Assembly (NCBI GenBank): GCA_035762175.1
Contig: DASTPP010000137.1
Location: 1 to 7,156 of the forward strand
Direction of reading: 5' to 3'
DNA length: 7,156 nt
Source: DASTPP01 sp035762175
GTDB taxonomy: Bacteria; Myxococcota_A; Polyangia; Polyangiales; Polyangiaceae
Both the position numbers and the translations under genes were made by a program. Below, piece after piece: positions 1 through 5,950 of the stretch (positions are counted from its first letter, which is position 1; every line of letters starts with the position of its first letter). The notes beneath the pieces are model-generated. The model saw only the letters and a list, made by a program, of their open reading frames with translations. It was not told where the DNA came from and searched no databases.

Positions 1-1
1 C

Positions 2-577
2 GCCCCGGGCGGCGGCTTCGGGGGCGCCCCGGGCACCCCCTCGGGCGGGAGCGGCGGCGCCGGAGGCATGGTGGCCACGATGGGCGCCGGCCCCGGCGGG
101 GGCGGCGGCAAGGGCGGCTCGGGCCCCGTGCCCGACGCCGAGGCCGCGACCCCGGGCACGCGCCTCAAGCCGAAGGTGTTCGTCGGCGCGGACGGCTCGC
201 GCCAGCCGTCGACCTCGCTTTGGCACGACACCCAGCGCAACGAAGAGTGCTCGTTCCGGCTGGCGGCCGATGGGGCGTATCGATGCTTGCCGACATCGGC
301 TGCAATAAGCTCCGGGTACTTCCAAGACGCCGGCTGCACGACGCCTGCGTTGGCCGTGTATGTCTCCTGCGGCGTCCCGTCCGTGCCCGCCTATGCCAGC
401 GGCTTCTCCGCGTGCGGCGTGAGCGCGGGCTTGTACCAACGCGGCTCGGTGCTTTCGAGCGTCTACATCGGCCAACCCGGCTCGTGCTCGTTCCACACGT
501 CGAGTTCCTATGCCTTCTATTCGCTCTCGGAGGTGCCGCCGGCCTCGTTCGCTGCAGCCGAGCTGCGGGTCGAGTAG
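2..577 (+). CDS. Exported-looking Gly-rich, six-cysteine protein, 5' end outside window
   Basis: The frame is open from the left edge of the window; an ATG at 68 exists, but 22 further codons upstream (Gly/Ala/Pro/Ser-rich) continue the same low-complexity style, so the true start and any signal peptide lie outside. Counting from the ATG at 68, residues 1-30 are a Gly-rich linker. Residues 31-169 are a compact domain with six cysteines (61, 73, 90, 101, 116, 140) and many Ser, Tyr and Phe, including ECSFRLAADGAYRCLP at 60-75. An even number of Cys in a Gly-linked domain suggests disulfides and export. The architecture resembles putative lipoproteins known to me from Polyangiales/Myxococcota genomes, with Gly-rich spacer plus a CSF...DG..RCLP domain; this is recall, not a search. 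The domain part (about 220-560) is visibly less GC-rich, with more T/A third positions (TAT, AAT, GCA), than the tail genes. It converges on the tail operon with a 7-bp gap. Role unknown: prophage cargo, host envelope protein, or less likely a tail-tip protein. Confidence 0.75.
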   Translation, partial: APGGGFGGAPGTPSGGSGGAGGMVATMGAGPGGGGGKGGSGPVPDAEAATPGTRLKPKVFVGADGSRQPSTSLWHDTQRNEECSFRLAADGAYRCLPTSAAISSGYFQDAGCTTPALAVYVSCGVPSVPAYASGFSACGVSAGLYQRGSVLSSVYIGQPGSCSFHTSSSYAFYSLSEVPPASFAAAELRVE

Positions 578-584
578 CATCGGG

Positions 585-1175
585 TCAGACCGCGAAGAGG
601 GCCGAGAGGGAGGCCGAGGCGCCCACGTCGGCCGAGGCCGCGACGGCCACGACGGCGCGCACCGCGTCGGCCGGGGCGACGCCGCCCGTCTGGCCGGCGG
701 CGATGGCCGCGTCGACCGCCGGGCCGAGGTCGTCGAGCGGGCCCTCGTAGGCGTAGAAGGCGAGCGCGCCGCCGGAGAGCACCGCCGAGAGCTGCGCGGC
801 GAGCTCGAGAGACGGGCCGAGCGCGGCGAGTTGGGCGAGCAGGAGTTCGATCTGCGCCTTCAGGTCGGCCACCGCTGTCGCGACGGCCTCGACTTGGGCA
901 GAGCCGCTCACGACGGGAGGTGCTGCGGTCAGTGAGGCGGTCAGCCCGGCGACCGCCTTGACGGCGACCTCGAGGCTCTTCGCGATCGACGGGGGAGAGA
1001 GGGCGAGTTGAGCCTGCACCCTCAGCAGCCCCTTGAGGCGCGCTTGCAAGCTCGGGAGCGACGCCGAGACGGACCCCTGCGCGATGCCCACGCTCGCGCT
1101 CAGCGAAGCGCTCGCCGCAGCGAGCAGCGGCAGCGCCTCGGCGGGCGTGAGCACCTTGACGGCGGTGATTGGCAT
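585..1175 (-). CDS. Ala/Leu/Ser-rich protein of unknown function, last gene of tail operon
   Basis: This encodes 196 aa from an ATG that overlaps the spike stop by one base (TAATG). An AAGG seven bases upstream is a plausible ribosome binding site. A longer in-frame start upstream would overlap most of the spike gene and is rejected. Composition is strongly biased to Ala, Leu, Ser and Val, with no Cys. Residues 10-135 look like successive amphipathic helices (for example AVADLKAQIELLLAQLAALG at 101-120) broken by Pro-containing turns near 61-62 and 86-87. The only aromatic patch is around 140-143 (FYAY). No signal peptide or catalytic motif is apparent. Its place after the spike suggests a tail or baseplate accessory protein, but I do not recognise the family. 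That slot in Mu and P2 relatives normally starts the baseplate wedge genes, which this protein does not resemble. Good codon structure and the tight coupling make the gene itself likely. Confidence 0.7.
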   Translation of the reverse strand: MPITAVKVLTPAEALPLLAAASASLSASVGIAQGSVSASLPSLQARLKGLLRVQAQLALSPPSIAKSLEVAVKAVAGLTASLTAAPPVVSGSAQVEAVATAVADLKAQIELLLAQLAALGPSLELAAQLSAVLSGGALAFYAYEGPLDDLGPAVDAAIAAGQTGGVAPADAVRAVVAVAASADVGASASLSALFAV

Positions 1176-1729
1176 TAGGAGGCCTTCGTGTGAAGGGCGC
1201 CGCCCTCGATGACGCCGAGCACTGGGTCGGATACGTCGATGAAGCCGGTGAATGGCTGTGTCGCGGGGGGGACGCCGATGAGGCCGGCCACGGGCATCTT
1301 CGAAGGAAGCACGCACGCGACGGTGTCGCCGACGCGCGCGACGGGGCTGCCGCCCTCGCCGCCGAGCTCGACGCTCGGGGCGATGACCACGACCTTCGTC
1401 TCGGCCCGGATGGTCATCGACGTGACGACGGAGGCGTCCCAGACCGAGGCATAGGGCCTCGAGCGGTCGCCGCCCTCGAACCCGAAGAGCACGCGCGAGT
1501 CCCTCTCGACTTCGAGCGTGACGGCCGGAAGCCCCGGCCGGATGGGGACGCGCGACAGGCCCTTGAATCGCGAGTCGTCGGGCACCAGCTCGAGCGTGCC
1601 GTCGTCGTTCTGGGCGGCCACGCGCGCCGGGTAGAGGGCCAGGTAGTCGACCCCGCGGGCCCGCAGGCGCGCGTCAATGATGCGCACGAGCGCACCCTTG
1701 AGCCGGTCGAAGCCGTCTAGTGCAGCCAT
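1175..1729 (-). CDS. Baseplate central spike protein (gpV / Mu gp45-like)
   Basis: This encodes 184 aa, close to the usual size of myophage spikes (about 190-210 aa). The spike sits below the hub and punctures the outer membrane on contraction. Residues 1-25 form a short helix (FDRLKGALVRIIDARL). Residues 31-97 fit an OB-fold: YPARVAAQNDDGTLELVP, then RPGLPAVTLEVERDSRVLFGFEGGD, then a strand ending in YASVW. This strand pattern with a closing F-x-G-G-D is typical of gpV/gp45. Residues 107-184 are beta-rich and hydrophobic, with PVARVGDTV at 129-137 recalling PAAR-like and spike-tip repeats. I do not see an HxH iron-binding pair; only His180 is near the end. The ATG overlaps the hub stop by 13 bases. 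The longer upstream in-frame extension is Arg/Gly/Ala-rich shadow sequence and is rejected. Family call from motif pattern and position; gene certain, function likely. Confidence 0.8.
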   Translation of the reverse strand: MAALDGFDRLKGALVRIIDARLRARGVDYLALYPARVAAQNDDGTLELVPDDSRFKGLSRVPIRPGLPAVTLEVERDSRVLFGFEGGDRSRPYASVWDASVVTSMTIRAETKVVVIAPSVELGGEGGSPVARVGDTVACVLPSKMPVAGLIGVPPATQPFTGFIDVSDPVLGVIEGGALHTKAS

Positions 1730-2370
1730 ACGTTGGTGCGCGAAGCGCCCTCGCCGAGGCGGTGCTCGACGAGCCCGACCCGCATGCCGTCGAAGGTCTC
1801 GCCGGGCAGGAGCGTCGGGGCGTCGAGGGCGTAGGCGCGGCACAGGCCCGAGGCCCCCACGTCGAGCAGGTCCCCCGTCGCCTTCGACGGGGGCCACGAC
1901 TCGACCCCGGCCCACACCGTGCCGTCGGGCACGACGCGCCAGCCGAGCCCGAGCGGCTCGAGCACGCCCTCGAAGGCGGCGACGGCCGGCCCCGCACAGC
2001 GCACCCACCGCGGCAGGGGCTTCGCGAGCTCGGCGCCCGACGCCGGGCTCAGGGCCTCGCCCGCCTCCGCGAGCGCCCCCTCGGCGACGAGGCGCGCCGG
2101 CACGTTCCGGTAGTCGCGCCCGGGCAGCTCGCGGTGCAGGCCCCCGCGCCCGCCCACGACCACGCCGCGCCACCGGCCGTAGCGCGCCTCCCCGGCGTAG
2201 ACCGACCCGGCGAGCGACAGCGCCCCCGCGCCGAGCGAGAGCGCCACCGGCCCCGAGGGGGCCGCGTCCGCGTCGACCTCGAGCCGGGCGACCCACCGGC
2301 CGCGGAGCGGCAGGCGCACCGAGCCCGCGAGCACGGGCGCGCCGGCGAGGCGGGCGAAGACGTCGGTCAT
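1717..2370 (-). CDS. Probable baseplate hub protein (gpD / Mu gp44 / gp27-like), short
   Basis: This encodes 217 aa. The start forms an ATGA overlap with the stop of the upstream adaptor gene. Hub proteins close the tube and carry the spike. Visible hub-like traits are a beta-rich N-terminal half (VALSLGAGALSLAGSVYAG at 42-60), a helical piece YRNVPARLVAEGALAEAGEALS at about 87-108 resembling the hub segment between beta barrels, and an end GLVEHRLGEGASRTNVWL at 199-216 that recalls the 'vehr...T.v.l' close of gpD/gp44 proteins. The position between adaptor and spike agrees. It is much shorter than P2 gpD or Mu gp44 (about 380 aa), so one barrel or an insertion may be missing or reduced. A much longer in-frame ORF reaching 3429 is a shadow running through the adaptor and tape measure genes. 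Gene reading is secure; hub assignment rests on order and weak motifs. Confidence 0.65.
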   Translation of the reverse strand: MTDVFARLAGAPVLAGSVRLPLRGRWVARLEVDADAAPSGPVALSLGAGALSLAGSVYAGEARYGRWRGVVVGGRGGLHRELPGRDYRNVPARLVAEGALAEAGEALSPASGAELAKPLPRWVRCAGPAVAAFEGVLEPLGLGWRVVPDGTVWAGVESWPPSKATGDLLDVGASGLCRAYALDAPTLLPGETFDGMRVGLVEHRLGEGASRTNVWLH

Positions 2371-2993
2371 TTGGCGACGGGGTCGACGTCGTGGAACGAA
2401 GGGGGCGCCTCGGGCGTGGGCCCGACGAAGTCGGGGTGTTCCTTGCGAAACTTTTCGGCGTACGCCCGGTTTCTCTCGTCGAGCACCGTCGGCGGCAAGG
2501 CGGCGCCCTTCGCGTTCTTCGCCGTCTTCGAGCCCGTGGGCTTGTAGGAGGGCTGCCACTGGATGCACTTGAGCTCGACTTTGACCGAGCCCTCGCCGAG
2601 CTCCGGCAGGCTCACTTCCTTGACGCGGCACTCGGTGATGCCGTGCAGGCTCGTCGTCGGGTAGTCGATGGTCAGCGGGTCGCTCGCGCCCTTGCCGGGC
2701 TTCGGCGAGAAGTCGGGCAGGCGCTCCTGGTAGGCGAGCCATTGCCGCTTGGTCCAGAGCGTCAGCTCGATCGTGAACTCGGGCGCCTCGATGCCGTTGT
2801 CCGTGATCTTGGCGCCCTGCGCCCCCTTCGGGCTCTTGACGTCGAGCTTGCCCTTGAAGCCTTCGCCCGTGACCCGGGCCTTGCCCGGCAGGGGCTTGCC
2901 CCCGAGGAAGACGCGGTCGAAGGGCGACCACTGCGTCTCGGGCACTTCGACGTAGGCGCGCTCGTCGGCCTCGTCCCAGAACGGTAGCGGCAT
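2367..2993 (-). CDS. Tail-end / baseplate adaptor candidate in the gpU / XkdP slot
   Basis: This encodes 208 aa, starting 3 bases after the tape measure stop and overlapping the hub start by 4 bases. Residues 20-150 look like a tube-type beta barrel: GGKPLPGKARVTGEGFKGKL, then AKITDNGIEAPEFTIELTLWT (about 61-81), a helix with W and Y residues (RQWLAYQERLPDF), then DPLTIDYPTTSLHGITECRV and VKVELKCIQWQP. The order of two outer strands, a 'position' helix, then an HP/YP-loop followed by two strands is what I associate with gpU-, XkdP- or Mu gp43-like proteins that cap the tube or join it to the hub. Residues 152-208 are a charged, Lys/Pro-rich, probably flexible tail, with no clear LysM motif. 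Only two Trp-rich stretches and one Cys stand out. The gene is well supported by codon usage and spacing; the function is an inference from position between tape measure and hub. Confidence 0.7.
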   Translation of the reverse strand: MPLPFWDEADERAYVEVPETQWSPFDRVFLGGKPLPGKARVTGEGFKGKLDVKSPKGAQGAKITDNGIEAPEFTIELTLWTKRQWLAYQERLPDFSPKPGKGASDPLTIDYPTTSLHGITECRVKEVSLPELGEGSVKVELKCIQWQPSYKPTGSKTAKNAKGAALPPTVLDERNRAYAEKFRKEHPDFVGPTPEAPPSFHDVDPVAK

Positions 2994-2996
2994 CGG

Positions 2997-4958
2997 TCAG
3001 GCGGGCGCCCCGAGCAGGCCCATCTCGAGCTCGAAATCCTCGAGCCGCTCGCCGACGACGTCGCCGATCCGGTCGGCGAGCTCGTCGGGCCCCGGGGCCG
3101 GCTGCCCCGCGGCCGGGGCGTAGGCGACGTGGACGACGACCGAGACGCTCACGGGGCCCGAGCCCCCGCGGGCGCCGAGGCCCGCGCCGCCGCCCGGCCC
3201 GAAGCCGCCGGGGGGGCCGAGGCGCGGCAGGTCGGGGGCGGCGACGAGGGCGGCCATGGCCCCCTGCGCCCGGCCCTCCTGCCCCTCGACGCCGAGGGCG
3301 AAGCCGGCGCCGGCGTAGCCGCCGAGCTCGGCCATCACGCGCGAGGGGCTGGCGATGCCGAGCACCTTGCGCACGCCCTCGGGCAGCAGCGCGACGAGCG
3401 ACCGAAAGCCCGAGAGCATCGACCCCCACGCCGACGTGATGCCGCCCCAGAGCCCGTCGACGAGGCTCTTGCCCGCGTCCCAGACCGACCCGGCGGCCGA
3501 GCCGACGAGGCCGACGAGGCGCACGACGAGGTACGACGCGCCGTACAGGATGCCCGACGTCGCCGCGCCCACCGCGGCGACGACCCCGACGAGCGCGCCG
3601 GCGACGGGGACGGCGATGCCGAGCACGTAGCCGACGCCCTTGCCGATCGAGGCCATCAGGTCGACGAAGTCTTGCCCCTTGGCGAGGTCGAGTGCGGCGA
3701 AGAGCTTGCCGACGACGCCGGCCGCGTCGCCGAAGGCCTCGCCCATGCCCGAAAGGACGCCGCCCACGAGAGCCTTCAGCGGGGGCAGCACCGCCTCGAC
3801 GACGCGCAAGACGCCCGAGAGGGCGGCCGACAGGTTGCCCCCGCCCATCACGCGGCCGAAGACGTCGGTGCCGAAGCTTGCGACCGAGGTGATGACGGCG
3901 ACGAGCCGCGCGCCCACCTCGGTCGTCGGGTCGAGCGCCCCGCGCACCTGCGACAGCACGCCGACGATCGCGGTCGAGGCGGGCCCCGTCTCGAGGTTCA
4001 AGAACAGGCGCTCGAGCGACCCCTCGATGGCCTCGACCTGGCCGGTGACGGTCGAACGAGCGCGCTCGGCGGCGACGGAGCCGAGCGCGCCGCCGCCGCC
4101 CATGCGCCGCACGGTCTCGAGGATGGCCGCCTGGCCGGTCTCGGCCGAAACCTTGCCCGATTCCATCAGCTTCTTGAGCGCGGCCTGGTCCTTCTGGCCG
4201 GTCATCTCGCGGAGCACTTGGTAAAAGACGTCGTCGTTGACGCCCGCATTGAGGATGGGCTTCAGGTCCTCCATCAGCACGCGCCCGGCGCCGCGCATCT
4301 GCGCGAGCTGCTGGCTGATGGCCGTGACGTCCGCGGCGGGGTTCAGGGCCCGGATGTCGGCGATGGCGGCCGTGACGGCCTTCGCCTCGGCGTCGGCGAA
4401 GCCGCCGGCGCGCAGCTCGCGCAGGCTCTCGGCCACCAGCGTGGTCTTGCCGCCGGTCGCCCGGGCGAGCGCGTCGGCGTCGCGGAACAGGCCCGCCGCC
4501 GCGTTCGCCGAGCCGGTGATGTACTTGTACGCGAAGAGCGTCTGCTCCTTGAAGGCCGACATCTTGGCCACGAACTGCGCGCCGGCCATCGTCAGGCTCG
4601 CCGCCGCGCCGAGCAGCTTCATCGCCCCGTCGGCGAGGAAGTTGCCGACCGACGAGTTGGCGATCGACCGGAGCCCCGACACGAGCTCGCCGACCCCGAA
4701 GCCGGCTCCGCCGCCCTTGAGGAAGCGCCCCCTCTCGTCCCGCGCCCGCGGCCCCTTCGCCTTGTCGAGGCGCAGCATCGCCCGCAGCCGGGTCGTCAGG
4801 CGCGCGACCGCGGCGGCGGCCCGGCCCTGGGCCCTCTCGACGGCGGCCGTCACGCGCTCGACGGCCTTGAGCTCGCGGGCGACCGAGGCCACCGAGGCGC
4901 CCATGCGCCTCGCCGGCCCCGTCATGCGGTCGATGAGTTCGAGCTCCCAGCTGGACAC
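2997..4958 (-). CDS. Tail tape measure protein
   Basis: This encodes 653 aa from a GTG located 4 bases after the stop of the -1 frame; a GGAGA lies 13 bases upstream, a long spacing. The protein sets tail length and is threaded through the tube lumen. Residues 5-35 (LELIDRMTGPARRMG...) match the usual opening of Mu-type tape measures. Residues 30-62 are Ala/Arg-rich coiled coil. Residues about 138-285 fit the tape-measure N-terminal domain (TGSANAAAGLFRDADALA, LRELRAGGFADAEA, GRVLMEDLKPILNAGV, KLMESGKVSAETG). Residues 350-490 are long hydrophobic helices (for example VLGIAVPVAGALVGVVAAVG at 445-464). Residues 534-559 contain the hallmark IASPSRVMAELGGYAGAGF. Residues 580-625 are Gly/Pro-rich, and the end is acidic. 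No peptidoglycan hydrolase domain is seen. The family rule of roughly 1.5 Angstrom per residue gives a tail near 100 nm. Confidence 0.95.
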   Translation of the reverse strand: MSSWELELIDRMTGPARRMGASVASVARELKAVERVTAAVERAQGRAAAAVARLTTRLRAMLRLDKAKGPRARDERGRFLKGGGAGFGVGELVSGLRSIANSSVGNFLADGAMKLLGAAASLTMAGAQFVAKMSAFKEQTLFAYKYITGSANAAAGLFRDADALARATGGKTTLVAESLRELRAGGFADAEAKAVTAAIADIRALNPAADVTAISQQLAQMRGAGRVLMEDLKPILNAGVNDDVFYQVLREMTGQKDQAALKKLMESGKVSAETGQAAILETVRRMGGGGALGSVAAERARSTVTGQVEAIEGSLERLFLNLETGPASTAIVGVLSQVRGALDPTTEVGARLVAVITSVASFGTDVFGRVMGGGNLSAALSGVLRVVEAVLPPLKALVGGVLSGMGEAFGDAAGVVGKLFAALDLAKGQDFVDLMASIGKGVGYVLGIAVPVAGALVGVVAAVGAATSGILYGASYLVVRLVGLVGSAAGSVWDAGKSLVDGLWGGITSAWGSMLSGFRSLVALLPEGVRKVLGIASPSRVMAELGGYAGAGFALGVEGQEGRAQGAMAALVAAPDLPRLGPPGGFGPGGGAGLGARGGSGPVSVSVVVHVAYAPAAGQPAPGPDELADRIGDVVGERLEDFELEMGLLGAPA

Positions 4959-4962
4959 GGGT

Positions 4963-5486
4963 CTATCGTTTTCTCCGGCGAGACGCCTTCACCTCGGCCT
5001 CGAACCTCGCCCGGTCGTTCGCGTAGTGCTCGGCCTCGAGCCAGGCCCCGACGTCGGCGAACATCGTGCGCTCGCCCCGCCGGTAGGCGGCGAGGCAGTG
5101 GGCGGCGACGCCCACGTCGCGCCGGGCCCGCCGGACGAGGCTCAGAGTTTTTTTGCCCGGACCTTGGCCTGGCTGCCCGCCAGCTCGAGCAGCTTGTCGA
5201 CGAAGCGCCCCCTGGCGAACGGCCGGCGAGCGAAGTGCGCGAGCACGGCCGCCGGCTCGGGGTACACGATGCAGTCTTGGAAGAGCTGTTCGCCGGCGAA
5301 CTTCTTGCCCTCGTCGTCGAAGGCGGCCTCCTTGAACATGCGGTAGTCGGCGTCGGTGGGGAGGCGCACGACCACCTCGAGCGTCGGGTCCTTGCCCGGC
5401 TCGGCGTCGTCGAGCAGATGCAGCTCGCCGTGCTTCGCCTTCCAGTCGGCCAGCTTGCCCGGATCGAGGGTCGATTCGATGCCCAT
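4963..5486 (-). CDS. Tail assembly chaperone -1 frameshift product (gpGT / P2 E+E'-like)
   Basis: Translation starts at the chaperone ATG, follows the zero frame to the A7 run (5154-5148), slips back one base and continues to TAG at 4965-4963. The product is about 174 aa: 113 shared residues plus 61 new ones. The new part opens TLSLVRRARRDVGVAAHC, then LAAYRRGERTMFADVGAWLE, then AEHYANDRARFEAEVKASRR and ends RKR. It has a balanced amino acid make-up, aromatic residues and a helical, basic end, unlike shadow frames here, which are dominated by Arg, Pro, Gly and Ala. No good internal start exists for it as an independent gene; an ATG at 5064 would give only 33 aa. It fills exactly the 183-nt space between chaperone and tape measure and stops 4 nt before the tape measure start. 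In lambda and P2 the equivalent extension recruits the tape measure. Frameshift efficiency is unknown. Confidence 0.8.
5101..5134 (-). promoter_or_regulatory. Possible frameshift-stimulating stem-loops 3' of the slippery site
   Basis: On the mRNA, CCGG (5134-5131) can pair with CCGG (5125-5122) across a CGGGC loop, starting 13 nt after the A7 run. Alternatively GGC-GCGACG (5123-5115) pairs with CGTCGC, a bulged C, then GCC (5110-5101), closing a TGGG loop. The two are mutually exclusive at 5123-5122. In DNA this GC-rich, stems arise by chance, and the second is farther (24 nt) than the usual 5-9 nt spacer. Confidence 0.35.
5142..5486 (-). CDS. Tail assembly chaperone, zero-frame product (gpG / P2 gpE position)
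   Basis: This encodes 114 aa from an ATG 14 bases after the tube stop; no strong ribosome binding site is visible. A longer in-frame start at 5747 lies inside the tube gene, and its Arg-rich extension is rejected. Residues 10-45 (LADWKAKHGELHLLDDAEPG...TLEVVVRLPT) form a short beta domain. Residues 46-114 are mostly helical, with RMFKEAAFDDEGKKFAGEQL and QDCIVYPEPAAVLAHFARRP, then FVDKLLELAGSQAKVRAKKL. The 'CxVYP' turn followed by 'LxxLAG' near the C terminus is what I associate with short tail assembly chaperones annotated in Mu-like and SPP1/PBSX-like phages. Position between tube and tape measure is the conserved chaperone slot. The gene ends in an A7 run where a -1 shift would extend it (separate entry). 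It is expected to act in the cytoplasm, coating the tape measure before tube polymerisation, and not to be in the virion. Confidence 0.85.
   Translation of the reverse strand: MGIESTLDPGKLADWKAKHGELHLLDDAEPGKDPTLEVVVRLPTDADYRMFKEAAFDDEGKKFAGEQLFQDCIVYPEPAAVLAHFARRPFARGRFVDKLLELAGSQAKVRAKKL
5148..5154 (-). promoter_or_regulatory. Slippery heptamer for -1 programmed frameshift (A AAA AAA)
   Basis: On the coding strand the zero frame reads GCA AAA AAA CTC TGA. The seven A bases form a perfect X XXY YYZ heptamer in phase (A AAA AAA), two codons before the zero-frame stop. It is the only such homopolymer I noticed in this very GC-rich window. The -1 frame immediately downstream is open for 61 codons. 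Confidence 0.8.
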
Positions 5487-5500
5487 TCGTAAGGTCGCTT

Positions 5501-5950
5501 TCAGAACTGGAGGAACTTGCGCATCGGCACCATGCCGTCGCGCAGCACGTAGAAGGCCCCGCACGTGTACTCGTCGACGAGCACCTCCGGGCCCTCCTCT
5601 TGGCTCTCCTTGATCTTCAAGATCTCGGCGCCGACGAGGAGCCGCTCGTTCGTCGGCATGTTCGGCTCGCGGTAGACGAGGTGCACGTCGAACCGCAGCG
5701 ACATGTACCCCGGGCCGAGCTTCGTCAGGAAGGCGTTCGACTGCCACTTCGTCATCGCGAAGTTGAAGCTCTCGACCTTGTAGACGCCGCCGGTCTTGCC
5801 GATGACCTGGCCGTTGTTGCCGACGAACTCGGCGACCTCCTTGCCGTCCTCCCAGTCGATCGACTTGAAGCCGGTGTAGACGTCGGCGCCGGCGAGGCGC
5901 ACGGTGCAGCTCGCGAACGAGTACTCGACCCCTTGGACGAGGGCGGGCAT
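5501..5950 (-). CDS. Tail tube (core) protein
   Basis: This encodes 149 aa with a strong GGAGG (5962-5958) 7 bases before the ATG. The tube forms the inner channel around which the sheath contracts. The composition is soluble, mixed and beta-rich: LVQGVEYSFASCTVRLAGAD (3-22), TGFKSIDWEDGKEVAEFVGN (24-43), GVYKVESFNFAMTKWQSNAF, LRFDVHLVYREPNMPTNERL, and an end VDEYTCGAFYVLRDGMVPMR. A Trp-containing loop followed by 'GVY.VE.F.F' and a long strand pair is consistent with a gpFII/Mu gpM/XkdM-type tube fold. Length agrees with that group (about 120-170 aa). Position directly after the sheath and before the chaperone is diagnostic. The upstream sheath frame reads through the first 199 nt of this gene (see the junction entry). 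A longer in-frame extension to 6871 is a shadow of the sheath gene. Confidence 0.85.
   Translation of the reverse strand: MPALVQGVEYSFASCTVRLAGADVYTGFKSIDWEDGKEVAEFVGNNGQVIGKTGGVYKVESFNFAMTKWQSNAFLTKLGPGYMSLRFDVHLVYREPNMPTNERLLVGAEILKIKESQEEGPEVLVDEYTCGAFYVLRDGMVPMRKFLQF

Noticed and set aside
560..620. Bidirectional terminator between the convergent genes
   Set aside because: Only a trivial GGTC-A-GACC repeat is visible and there is no stem with a T run; not enough to call.
1677..2987. 436-codon plus-strand frame opposite hub and adaptor
   Set aside because: Extreme Arg/Pro/Ala composition in its first half and full antisense overlap with well-supported genes.
1717..3429. 570-codon minus-strand frame as one large hub-tape measure fusion
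   Set aside because: The part before 2370 is an out-of-frame reading of the adaptor and tape measure; the protein-like part starts at the ATGA overlap at 2370.
5148..5154. A7 run as a sequencing indel that splits one longer chaperone gene
   Set aside because: Possible in principle, but a two-frame chaperone with an in-phase slippery heptamer at this exact locus is the known conserved arrangement, so frameshifting is the better reading.
3129..5492. 787-codon open frame on the plus strand opposite the tape measure and chaperone genes
   Set aside because: It is the antisense of genuine genes; the protein is Arg/Ala/Gly/Asp/His-rich without domain-like pattern, a common artefact of high-GC coding DNA.
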